Shown in pieces: positions 37,430-50,100 of a stretch of DNA of 64,000 nucleotides. Each line of letters opens with the position of its first letter. The stretch's first letter is position 1. The position numbers and the translations under genes were made by a program. Under the pieces are notes generated by a model that was not told the origin of the DNA, did no database searches, and worked only from the letters and a program-made list of their open reading frames with translations. The stretch is from Rallus limicola (taxonomy: Eukaryota > Chordata > Aves > Gruiformes > Rallidae), in contig JAKCOZ010000619.1 in assembly GCA_022605955.1 (NCBI GenBank), positions 1 through 64,000 on the forward strand. The letters are read 5' to 3'.

Positions 37430-40400
37430 ACTCCCAAAGTAAAGAAGCTAGGCCTGAAAGGCATAGCTTGTCTGAAACCTCCTAAGAGGACACATGAGCA
37501 GACCCTGTCGCTTTGGCTCTCAGCCTTTTCCTTTGCCTGGAAAGAGGGAACATGCCTGGAACCTCCTACGGTGCTTTTCTCGGCCCGAGCAGACTGCAGT
37601 TCAAAACATGCTAAACGTCCAGCAATAACTCCCAAAGTAAAGAAGCTAGGCCTGAAAGGCATAGCTTGTCTGAAACCTCCTAACAGGACACACGAGCAGA
37701 CCCTGTCACTTTGGCTCTCAGCCTTTTCCTTTGCCTGGAAAGAGGGAACATGCCTGGAACCTCCTACGGTGCTTTTCTCGGCCCTAGCAGACTGCAGTTC
37801 AAAACATGCTAAACGTCCAGCAATAACTCCCAAAGTAAAGAAGCTAGGCCTGAAAGGCATAGCTTGTCTGAAACCTCCTAACAGGACACACGAGCAGACC
37901 CTGTCACTTTGGCTCTCAGCCTTTTCCTTTGCCTGGAAAGAGGGAACATGCCTGGAACCTCCTACGGTGCTTTTCTCGGCCCTAGCAGACTGCAGTTCAA
38001 AACATGCTAAACGTCCAGCAATAACTCCCAAAGTAAAGAAGCTAGGCCTGAAAGGCATAGCCTGTCTGAAACCTCCTAACAGGACACACGAGCAGACCCT
38101 GTCGCTTTGGCTCTCAGCCTTTTCCTTTGCCTGGAAAGAGGGAACATGCCTGGAACCTCCTACGGTGCTTTTCTCGGCCCTAGCAGACTGCAGTTCAAAA
38201 CATGCTAAACGTCCAGCAATAACTCCCAAAGTAAAGAAGCTAGGCCTGAAAGGCATAGCTTGTCTGAAACCTCCTAACAGGACACACGAGCAGACCCTGT
38301 CACTTTGGCTCTCAGCCTTTTCCTTTGCCTGGAAAGAGGGAACATGCCTGGAACCTCCTACGGTGCTTTTCTCGGCCCTAGCAGACTGCAGTTCAAAACA
38401 TGCTAAACGTCCAGCAATAACTCCCAAAGTAAAGAAGCTAGGCCTGAAAGGCATAGCTTGTCTGAAACCTCCTAACAGGACACACGAGCAGACCCTGTCG
38501 CTTTGGCTCTCAGCCTTTTCCTTTGCCTGGAAAGAGGGAACATGCCTGGAACCTCCTACGGTGCTTTTCTCGGCCCTAGCAGACTGCAGTTCAAAACATG
38601 CTAAACGTCCAGCAATAACTCCCAAAGTAAAGAAGCTAGGCCTGAAAGGCATAGCTTGTCTGAAACCTCCTAAGAGGACACACGAGCAGACCCTGTCACT
38701 TTGGCTCTCAGCCTTTTCCTTTGCCTGGAAAGAGGGAACATGCCTGGAACCTCCTACGGTGCTTTTCTCGGCCCTAGCAGGCTGCAGTTCAAAACATGCT
38801 AAACGTCCAGCAATAACTCCCAAAGTAAAGAAGCTAGGCCTGAAAGGCATAGCTTGTCTGAAACCTCCTAACAGGACACACGAGCAGACCCTGTCGCTTT
38901 GGCTCTCAGCCTTTTCCTTTGCCTGGAAAGAGGGAACATGCCTGGAACCTCCTACGGTGCTTTTCTCGGCCCTAGCAGACTGCAGTTCAAAACATGCTAA
39001 ACGTCCAGCAATAACTCCCAAAGTAAAGAAGCTAGGCCTGAAAGGCATAGCTTGTCTGAAACCTCCTAACAGGACACACGAGCAGACCCTGTCGCTTTGG
39101 CTCTCAGCCTTTTCCTTTGCCTGGAAAGAGGGAACATGCCTGGAACCTCCTACGGTGCTTTTCTCGGCCCTAGCAGACTGCAGTTCAAAACATGCTAAAC
39201 GTCCAGCAATAACTCCCAAAGTAAAGAAGCTAGGCCTGAAAGGCATAGCTTGTCTGAAACCTCCTAACAGGACACACGAGCAGACCCTGTCACTTTGGCT
39301 CTCAGCCTTTTCCTTTGCCTGGAAAGAGGGAACATGCCTGGAACCTCCTACGGTGCTTTTCTCGGCCCTAGCAGACTGCAGTTCAAAACATGCTAAACGT
39401 CCAGCAATAACTCCCAAAGTAAAGAAGCTAGGCCTGAAAGGCATAGCTTGTCTGAAACCTCCTAACAGGACACACGAGCAGACCCTGTCGCTTTGGCTCT
39501 CAGCCTTTTCCTTTGCCTGGAAAGAGGGAACATGCCTGGAACCTCCTACGGTGCTTTTCTCGGCCCTAGCAGACTGCAGTTCAAAACATGCTAAACGTCC
39601 AGCAATAACTCCCAAAGTAAAGAAACTAGGCCTGAAAGGCATAGCTTGTCTGAAACCTCCTAACAGGACACACGAGCAGACCCTGTCGCTTTGGCTCTCA
39701 GCCTTTTCCTTTGCCTGGAAAGAGGGAACATGCCTGGAACCTCCTACGGTGCTTTTCTCGGCCCTAGCAGACTGCAGTTCAAAACATGCTAAACGTCCAG
39801 CAATAACTCCCAAAGTAAAGAAGCTAGGCCTGAAAGGCATAGCTTGTCTGAAACCTCCTAACAGGACACACGAGCAGACCCTGTCGCTTTGGCTCTCAGC
39901 CTTTTCCTTTGCCTGGAAAGAGGGAACATGCCTGGAACCTCCTACGGTGCTTTTCTCGGCCCTAGCAGACTGCAGTTCAAAACATGCTAAACGTCCAGCA
40001 ATAACTCCCAAAGTAAAGAAGCTAGGCCTGAAAGGCATAGCTTGTCTGAAACCTCCTAACAGGACACACGAGCAGACCCTGTCACTTTGGCTCTCAGCCT
40101 TTTCCTTTGCCTGGAAAGAGGGAACATGCCTGGAACCTCCTACGGTGCTTTTCTCGGCCCTAGCAGACTGCAGTTCAAAACATGCTAAACGTCCAGCAAT
40201 AACTCCCAAAGTAAAGAAGCTAGGCCTGAAAGGCATAGCTTGTCTGAAACCTCCTAACAGGACACACGAGCAGACCCTGTCACTTTGGCTCTCAGCCTTT
40301 TCCTTTGCCTGGAAAGAGGGAACATGCCTGGAACCTCCTACAGTGCTTTTCTCGGCCCTAGCAGACTGCAGTTCAAAACATGCTAAACGTCCAGCAATAA

Positions 40401-40597
40401 CTCCCAAAGTAAAGAAGCTAGGCCTGAAAGGCATAGCTTGTCTGAAACCTCCTAACAGGACACACGAGCAGACCCTGTCGCTTTGGCTCTCAGCCTTTTC
40501 CTTTGCCTGGAAAGAGGGAACATGCCTGGAACCTCCTACGGTGCTTTTCTCGGCCCTAGCAGACTGCAGTTCAAAACATGCTAAACGTCCAGCAATA

Positions 40598-42775
40598 ACT
40601 CCCAAAGTAAAGAAGCAAGGCCTGAAAGGCATAGCTTGTCTGAAACCTCCTAACAGGACACACGAGCAGACCCTGTCGCTTTGGCTCTCAGCCTTTTCCT
40701 TTGCCTGGAAAGAGGGAACATGCCTGGAACCTCCTACGGTGCTTTTCTCGGCCCTAGCAGACTGCAGTTCAAAACATGCTAAACGTCCAGCAATAACTCC
40801 CAAAGTAAAGAAGCTAGGCCTGAAAGGCATAGCTTGTCTGAAACCTCCTAACAGGACACACGAGCAGACCCTGTCGCTTTGGCTCTCAGCCTTTTCCTTT
40901 GCCTGGAAAGAGGGAACATGCCTGGAACCTCCTACGGTGCTTTTCTCGGCCCTAGCAGACTGCAGTTCAAAACGTGCTAAACGTCCAGCAATAACTCCCA
41001 AAGTAAAGAAGCTAGGCCTGAAAGGCATAGCTTGTCTGAAACCTCCTAACAGGACACACGAGCAGACCCTGTCACTTTGGCTCTCAGCCTTTTCCTTTGC
41101 CTGGAAAGAGGGAACATGCCTGGAACCTCCTACGGTGCTTTTCTCGGCCCTAGCAGACTGCAGTTCAAAACATGCTAAACGTCCAGCAATAACTCCCAAA
41201 GTAAAGAAGCTAGGCCTGAAAGGCATAGCTTGTCTGAAACCTCCTAACAGGACACACCAGCAGACCCTGTCACTTTGGCTCTCAGCCTTTTCCTTTGCCT
41301 GGAAAGAGGGAACATGCCTGGAACCTCCTACGGTGCTTTTCTCGGCCCTAGAGGACTGCAGTTCAAAACATGCTAAACGTCCAGCAATAACTCCCAAAGT
41401 AAAGAAGCTAGGCCTGAAAGGCATAGCTTGTCTGAAACCTCCTAACAGGACACACGAGCAGACCCTGTCGCTTTGGCTCTCAGCGTTTTCCTTTGCCTGG
41501 AAAGAGGGAACATGCCTGGAACCTCCTACGGTGCTTTTCTCGGCCCTAGCAGACTGCAGTTCAAAACATGCTAAACGTCCAGCAATAACTCCCAAAGTAA
41601 AGAAGCTAGGCCTGAAAGGCATAGCTTGTCTGAAACCTCCTAACAGGACACACGAGCAGACCCTGTCGCTTTGGCTCTCAGCCTTTTCCTTTGCCTGGAA
41701 AGAGGGAACATGCCTGGAACCTCCTACGGTGCTTTTCTCGGCCCTAGCAGACTGCAGTTCAAAACATGCTAAACGTCCAGCAATAACTCCCAAAGTAAAG
41801 AAGCGAGGCCTGAAAGGCATAGCTTGTCTGAAACCTCCTAACAGGACACACGAGCAGACCCTGTCGCTTTGGCTCTCAGCCTTTTCCTTTGCCTGGAAAG
41901 AGGGAACATGCCTGGAACCTCCTACGGTGCTTTTCTCGGCCCTAGCAGACTGCAGTTCAAAACATGCTAAACGTCCAGCAATAACTCCCAAAGTAAAGAA
42001 GCTAGGCCTGAAAGGCATAGCTTGTCTGAAACCTCCTAACAAGACACACGAGCAGACCCTGTCGCTTTGGCTCTCAGCCTTTTCCTTTGCCTGGAAAGAG
42101 GGAACATGCCTGGAACCTCCTACGGTGCTTTTCTCGGCCCTAGCAGACTGCAGTTCAAAACATGCTAAACGTCCAGCAATAACTCCCAAAGTAAAGAAGC
42201 TAGGCCTGAAAGGCATAGCTTGTCTGAAACCTCCTAACAGGACACACGAGCAGACCCTGTCACTTTGGCTCTCAGCCTTTTCCTTTGCCTGGAAAGAGGG
42301 AACATGCCTGGAACCTCCTACGGTGCTTTTCTCGGCCCTAGCAGACTGCAGTTCAAAACATGCTAAACGTCCAGCAATAACTCCCAAAGTAAAGAAGCTA
42401 GGCCTGAAAGGCATAGCTTGTCTGAAACCTCCTAACAGGACACACGAGCAGACCCTGTCGCTTTGGCTCTCAGCCTTTTCCTTTGCCTGGAAAGAGGGAA
42501 CATGCATGGAACATCCTACGGTGCTTTTCTCGGCCCTAGCAGACTGCAGTTCAAAACATGCTAAACGTCCAGCAATAACTCCCAAAGTAAAGAAGCTAGG
42601 CCTGAAAGGCATAGCTTGTCTGAAACCTCCTAACAGGACACACGAGCAGACCCTGTCGCTTTGGCTCTCAGCGTTTTCCTTTGCCTGGAAAGAGGGAACA
42701 TGCCTGGAACCTCCTACGGTGCTTTTCTCGGCCCTAGCAGACTGCAGTTCAAAACATGCTAAACGTCCAGCAATA
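40598..42775 (+). repeat. Eleven-unit segment, copy 2 of the 5.1-kb-offset duplication
   Basis: T20A (40,617), G67C (41,258), tagAGgactg (41,352), T20G (41,805), C127A with C134A (from 42,506) and C96G (42,673) repeat the 35.5-37.4 kb order. Three units separate the T20G and C127A units here against two in copy 1. The two-base change in tagAGgactg is rare and makes common descent of the two segments hard to doubt. Confidence 0.88.
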
Positions 42776-44359
42776 ACTCCCAAAGTAAAGAAGCTAGGCA
42801 TGAAAGGCATAGCTTGTCTGAAACCTCCTAACAGGACACACGAGCAGACCCTGTCGCTTTGGCTCTCAGCCTTTTCCTTTGCCTGGAAAGAGGGAACATG
42901 CCTGGAACCTCCTACGGTGCTTTTCTCGGCCCTAGCAGACTGCAGTTCAAAACATGCTAAACGTTCAGCAATAACTCCCAAAGTAAAGAAGCGAGGCCTG
43001 AAAGGCATAGATTGTCTGAAACCTCCTAACAGGACACACGAGCAGACCCTGTCACTTTGGCTCTCAGCCTTTTCCTTTGCCTGGAAAGAGGGAACATGCC
43101 TGGAACCTCCTACGGTGCTTTTCTCGGCCCTAGCAGACTGCAGTTCAAAACATGCTAAACGTCCAGCAATAACTCCCAAAGTAAAGAAGCGAGGCCTGAA
43201 AGGCATAGCTTGTCTGAAACCTCCTAACAGGACACACGAGCAGACCCTGTCGCTTTGGCTCTCAGCCTTTTCCTTTGCCTGGAAAGAGGGAACATGCCTG
43301 GAACCTCCTACGGTGCTTTTCTCGGCCCTAGCAGACTGCAGTTCAAAACATGCTAAACGTCCAGCAATAACTCCCAAAGTAAAGAAGCTAGGCCTGAAAG
43401 GCATAGCTTGTCTGAAACCTCCTAACAGGACACACGAGCAGACCCTGTCGCTTTGGCTCTCAGCCTTTTCCTTTGCCTGGAAAGAGGGAACATGCCTGGA
43501 ACCTCCTACGGTGCTTTTCTCGGCCCGAGCAGACTGCAGTTCAAAACATGCTAAACGTCCAGCAATAACTCCCAAAGTAAAGAAGCTAGGACTGAAAGGC
43601 ATAGCTTGTCTGAAACCTCCTAACAGGACACACGAGCAGACCCTGTCACTTTGGCTCTCAGCCTTTTCCTTTGCCTGGAAAGAGGGAACATGCCTGGAAC
43701 CTCCTACGGTGCTTTTCTCGGCCCTAGCAGACTGCAGTTCAAAACATGCTAAACGTCCAGCAATAACTCCCAAAGTAAAGAAGCTAGGCCTGAAAGGCAT
43801 AGCTTGTCTGAAACCTCCTAACAGGACACACGAGCAGACCCTGTCACTTTGGCTCTCAGCCTTTTCCTTTGCCTGGAAAGAGGGAACATGCCTGGAACCT
43901 CCTACGGTGCTTTTCTCGGCCCTAGCAGACTGCAGTTCAAAACATGCTAAACGTCCAGCAATAACTCCCAAAGTAAAGAAGCTAGGCCTGAAAGGCATAG
44001 CTTGTCTGAAACCTCCTAACAGGACACACGAGCAGACCCTGTCACTTTGGCTCTCAGCCTTTTCCTTTGCCTGGAAAGAGGGAACATGCCTGGAACCTCC
44101 TACGGTGCTTTTCTCGGCCCTAGCAGACTGCAGTTCAAAACATGCTAAACGTCCAGCAATAACTCCCAAAGTAAAGAAGCTAGGCCTGAAAGGCATAGCC
44201 TGTCTGAAACCTCCTAACAGGACACACGAGCAGACCCTGTCGCTTTGGCTCTCAGCCTTTTCCTTTGCCTGGAAAGAGGGAACATGCCTGGAACCTCCTA
44301 CGGTGCTTTTCTCGGCCCTAGCAGACTGCAGTTCAAAACATGCTAAACGTCCAGCAATA

Positions 44360-45745
44360 ACTCCCAAAGTAAAGAAGCTAGGCCTGAAAGGCATAGCTTG
44401 TATGAAACCTCCTAACAGGACACACGAGCAGACCCTGTCACTTTGGCTCTCAGACTTTTCCTTTGCCTGGAAAGAGGGAACATGCATGGAACATCCTACG
44501 GTGCTTTTCTCGGCCCTAGCAGACTGCAGTTCAAAACATGCTAAACGTCCAGCAATAACTCCCAAAGTAAAGAAGCTAGGCCTGAAAGGCATAGCTTGTC
44601 TGAAACCTCCTAACAGGACACACGAGCAGACCCTGTCACTTTGGCTCTCAGCCTTTTCCTTTGCCTGGAAAGAGGGAACATGCCTGGAACCTCCTACGGT
44701 GCTTTTCTCGGCCCTAGCAGGCTGCAGTTCAAAACATGCTAAACGTCCAGCAATAACTACCAAAGTAAAGAAGCTAGGCCTGAAAGGCATAGCTTGTCTG
44801 AAACCTCCTAACAGGACACACGAGCAGACCCTGTCACTTTGGCTCTCAGCCTTTTCCTTTGCCTGGAAAGAGGGAACATGCCTGGAACCTCCTACGGTGC
44901 TTTTCTCGGCCCTAGCAGACTGCAGTTCAAAACATGCTAAACGTCCAGCAATAACTCCCAAAGTAAAGAAGCTAGGCCTGAAAGGCATAGCTTGTATGAA
45001 ACCTCCTAACAGGACACACGAGCAGACCCTGTCACTTTGGCTCTCAGCCTTTTCCTTTGCCTGGAAAGAGGGAACATGCATGGAACATCCTACGGTGCTT
45101 TTCTCGGCCCTAGCAGACTGCAGTTCAAAACATGCTAAACGTCCAGCAATAACTCCCAAAGTAAAGAAGCTAGGCCTGAAAGGCATAGCTTGTCTGAAAC
45201 CTCCTAACAGGACACACGAGCAGACCCTGTCACTTTGGCTCTCAGCCTTTTCCTTTGCCTGGAAAGAGGGAACATGCCTGGAACCTCCTACGGTGCTTTT
45301 CTCGGCCCTAGCAGGCTGCAGTTCAAAACATGCTAAACGTCCAGCAATAACTACCAAAGTAAAGAAGCTAGGCCTGAAAGGCATAGCTTGTCTGAAACCT
45401 CCTAACAGGACACACGAGCAGACCCTGTCACTTTGGCTCTCAGCCTTTTCCTTTGCCTGGAAAGAGGGAACATGCCTGGAACCTCCTACGGTGCTTTTCT
45501 CGGCCCTAGCAGGCTGCAGTTCAAAACATGCTAAACGTCCAGCAATAACTACCAAAGTAAAGAAGCTAGGCCTGAAAGGCATAGCTTGTCTGAAACCTCC
45601 TAACAGGACACACGAGCAGACCCTGTCACTTTGGCTCTCAGCCTTTTCCTTTGCCTGGAAAGAGGGAACATGCCTGGAACCTCCTACGGTGCTTTTCTCG
45701 GCCCTAGCAGACTGCAGTTCAAAACATGCTAAACGTCCAGCAATA
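44360..45745 (+). repeat. 3-unit (594-bp) repeat plus one hybrid unit
   Basis: Unit type 1 (C43A, C127A, C134A) starts at 44,360 and 44,954. Type 2 (A164G) starts at 44,558 and 45,152. Type 3 (C4A) starts at 44,756, 45,350 and 45,548. The unit at 45,350 carries both C4A (45,353) and A164G (45,513). It therefore joins the start of type 3 to the end of type 2, which is what an out-of-register exchange by one unit would leave. Confidence 0.9.
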
Positions 45746-47131
45746 ACTCCCAAAGTAAAGAAGCTAGGCCTGAAAGGCATAGCTTGTCTGAAACCTCCTA
45801 ACAGGACACACGAGCAGACCCTGTCGCTTTGGCTCTCAGCCTTTTCCTTTGCCTGGAAAGAGGGAACATGCCTGGAACCTCCTACGGTGCTTTTCTCGGC
45901 CCTAGCAGACTGCAGTTCAAAACATGCTAAACGTCCAGCAATAACTCCCAAAGTAAAGAAGCTAGGCCTGAAAGGCATAGCTTGTCTGAAACCTCCTAAC
46001 AGGACACACGAGCAGACCCTGTCACTTTGGCTCTCAGCCTTTTCCTTTGCCTGGAAAGAGGGAACATGCCTGGAACCTCCTACGGTGCTTTTCTCGGCCC
46101 TAGCAGACTGCAGTTCAAAACATGCTAAACGTCCAGCAATAACTCCCAAAGTAAAGAAGCTAGGCCTGAAAGGCATAGCTTGTCTGAAACCTCCTAACAG
46201 GACACACCAGCAGACCCTGTCGCTTTGGCTCTCAGCCTTTTCCTTTGCCTGGAAAGAGGGAACATGCCTGGAACCTCCTACGGTGCTTTTCTCGGCCCTA
46301 GCAGACTGCAGTTCAAAACATGCTAAACGTCCAGCAATAACTCCCAAAGTAAAGAAGCTAGGCCTGAAAGGCATAGCTTGTCTGAAACCTCCTAACAGGA
46401 CACACGAGCAGACCCTGTCGCTTTGGCTCTCAGCCTTTTCCTTTGCCTGGAAAGAGGGAACATGCCTGGAACCTCCTACGGTGCTTTTCTCGGCCCGAGC
46501 AGACTGCAGTTCAAAACATGCTAAACGTCCAGCAATAACTCCCAAAGTAAAGAAGCTAGGCCTGAAAGGCATAGCTTGTCTGAAACCTCCTAACAGGACA
46601 CACGAGCAGCCCCTGTCACTTTGGCTCTCAGCCTTTTCCTTTGCCTGGAAAGAGGGAACATGCCTGGAACCTCCTACGGTGCTTTTCTCGGCCCTAGCAG
46701 ACTGCAGTTCAAAACATGCTAAACGTCCAGCAATAACTCCCAAAGTAAAGAAACTAGGCCTGAAAGGCATAGCTTGTCTGAAACCTCCTAACAGGACACA
46801 CGAGCAGACCCTGTCGCTTTGGCTCTCAGCCTTTTCCTTTGCCTGGAAAGAGGGAACATGCCTGGAACCTCCTACGGTGCTTTTCTCGGCCCTAGCAGAC
46901 TGCAGTTCAAAACATGCTAAACGTCCAGCAATAACTCCCAAAGTAAAGAAACTAGGCCTGAAAGGCATAGCTTGTCTGAAACCTCCTAACAGGACACACG
47001 AGCAGACCCTGTCGCTTTGGCTCTCAGCCTTTTCCTTTGCCTGGAAAGAGGGAACATGCCTGGAACCTCCTACGGTGCTTTTCTCGGCCCTAGCAGACTG
47101 CAGTTCAAAACATGCTAAACGTCCAGCAATA

Positions 47132-50100
47132 ACTCCCAAAGTAAAGAAGCGAGGCCTGAAAGGCATAGCTTGTCTGAAACCTCCTAACAGGACACACGAG
47201 CAGACCCTGTCGCTTTGGCTCTCAGCCTTTTCCTTTGCCTGGAAAGAGGGAACATGCCTGGAACCTCCTACGGTGCTTTTCTCGGCCCTAGCAGACTGCA
47301 GTTCAAAACATGCTAAACGTCCAGCAATAACTCCCAAAGTAAAGAAACTAGGCCTGAAAGGCATAGCTTGTCTGAAACCTCCTAACAGGACACACGAGCA
47401 GACCCTGTCGCTTTGGCTCTCAGCCTTTTCCTTTGCCTGGAAAGAGGGAACATGCCTGGAACCTCCTACGGTGCTTTTCTCGGCCCTAGCAGACTGCAGT
47501 TCAAAACATGCTAAACGTCCAGCAATAACTCCCAAAGTAAAGAAGCTAGGCCTGAAAGGCATAGCTTGTCTGAAACCTCCTAACAGGACACACGAGCAGA
47601 CCCTGTCACTTTGGCTCTCAGCCTTTTCCTTTGCCTGGAAAGAGGGAACATGCCTGGAAACTCCTACGGTGCTTTTCTCGGCCCTAGCAGACTGCAGTTC
47701 AAAACATGCTAAACGTCCAGCAATAACTCCCAAAGTAAAGAAGCGAGGCCTGAAAGGCATAGCTTGTCTGAAACCTCCTAACAGGACACACCAGCAGACC
47801 CTGTCACTTTGGCTCTCAGCCTTTTCCTTTGCCTGGAAAGAGGGAACATGCCTGGAACCTCCTACGGTGCTTTTCTCGGCCCTAGCAGACTGCAGTTCAA
47901 AACATGCTAAACGTCCAGCAATAACTCCCAAAGTAAAGAAGCTAGGCCTGAAAGGCATAGCTTGTCTGAAACCTCCTAACAGGACACACGAGCAGACCCT
48001 GTCGCTTTGGCTCTCAGCCTTTTCCTTTGCCTGGAAAGAGGGAACATGCCTGGAACCTCCTACGGTGCTTTTCTCGGCCCTAGCAGACTGCAGTTCAAAA
48101 CATGCTAAACGTCCAGCAATAACTCCCAAAGTAAAGAAGCTAGGCCTGAAAGGCATAGCTTGTCTGAAACCTCCTAACAGGACACACGAGCAGACCCTGT
48201 CGCTTTGGCTCTCAGCCTTTTCCTTTGCCTGGAAAGAGGGAACATGCCTGGAACCTCCTACGGTGCTTTTCTCGGCCCTAGCAGACTGCAGTTCAAAACA
48301 TGCTAAACGTCCAGCAATAACTCCCAAAGTAAAGAAGCGAGGCCTGAAAGGCATAGCTTGTCTGAAACCTCCTAACAGGACACACGAGCAGACCCTGTCA
48401 CTTTGGCTCTCAGCCTTTTCCTTTGCCTGGAAAGAGGGAACATGCCTGGAACCTCCTACGGTGCTTTTCTCGGCCCTAGCAGACTGCAGTTCAAAACATG
48501 CTAAACGTCCAGCAATAACTCCCAAAGTAAAGAAGCTAGGCCTGAAAGGCATAGCTTGTCTGAAACCTCCTAACAGGACACACGAGCAGACCCTGTCACT
48601 TTGGCTCTCAGCCTTTTCCTTTGCCTGGAAAGAGGGAACATGCCTGGAACCTCCTACGGTGCTTTTCTCGGCCCTAGCAGACTGCAGTTCAAAACATGCT
48701 AAACGTCCAGCAATAACTCCCAAAGTAAAGAAGCTAGGCCTGAAAGGCATAGCTTGTCTGAAACCTCCTAACAGGACACACGAGCAGACCCTGTCGCTTT
48801 GGCTCTCAGCCTTTTCCTTTGCCTGGAAAGAGGGAACATGCCTGGAACCTCCTACGGTGCTTTTCTCGGCCCTAGCAGACTGCAGTTCAAAACATGCTAA
48901 ACGTCCAGCAATAACTCCCAAAGTAAAGAAACTAGGCCTGAAAGGCATAGCTTGTCTGAAACCTCCTAACAGGACACACGAGCAGACCCTGTCGCTTTGG
49001 CTCTCAGCCTTTTCCTTTGCCTGGAAAGAGGGAACATGCCTGGAACCTCCTACGGTGCTTTTCTCGGCCCTAGCAGACTGCAGTTCAAAACATGCTAAAC
49101 GTCCAGCAATAACTCCCAAAGTAAAGAAGCTAGGCCTGAAAGGCATAGCTTGTCTGAAACCTCCTAACAGGACACACGAGCAGACCCTGTCACTTTGGCT
49201 CTCAGCCTTTTCCTTTGCCTGGAAAGAGGGAACATGCCTGGAAACTCCTACGGTGCTTTTCTCGGCCCTAGCAGACTGCAGTTCAAAACATGCTAAACGT
49301 CCAGCAATAACTCCCAAAGTAAAGAAGCGAGGCCTGAAAGGCATAGCTTGTCTGAAACCTCCTAACAGGACACACCAGCAGACCCTGTCACTTTGGCTCT
49401 CAGCCTTTTCCTTTGCCTGGAAAGAGGGAACATGCCTGGAACCTCCTACGGTGCTTTTCTCGGCCCTAGCAGACTGCAGTTCAAAACATGCTAAACGTCC
49501 AGCAATAACTCCCAAAGTAAAGAAGCTAGGCCTGAAAGGCATAGCTTGTCTGAAACCTCCTAACAGGACACACGAGCAGACCCTGTCGCTTTGGCTCTCA
49601 GCCTTTTCCTTTGCCTGGAAAGAGGGAACATGCCTGGAACCTCCTACGGTGCTTTTCTCGGCCCTAGCAGACTGCAGTTCAAAACATGCTAAACGTCCAG
49701 CAATAACTCCCAAAGTAAAGAAGCTAGGCCTGAAAGGCATAGCTTGTCTGAAACCTCCTAACAGGACACACGAGCAGACCCTGTCGCTTTGGCTCTCAGC
49801 CTTTTCCTTTGCCTGGAAAGAGGGAACATGCCTGGAACCTCCTACGGTGCTTTTCTCGGCCCTAGCAGACTGCAGTTCAAAACATGCTAAACGTCCAGCA
49901 ATAACTCCCAAAGTAAAGAAGCGAGGCCTGAAAGGCATAGCTTGTCTGAAACCTCCTAACAGGACACACGAGCAGACCCTGTCACTTTGGCTCTCAGCCT
50001 TTTCCTTTGCCTGGAAAGAGGGAACATGCCTGGAACCTCCTACGGTGCTTTTCTCGGCCCTAGCAGACTGCAGTTCAAAACATGCTAAACGTCCAGCAAT

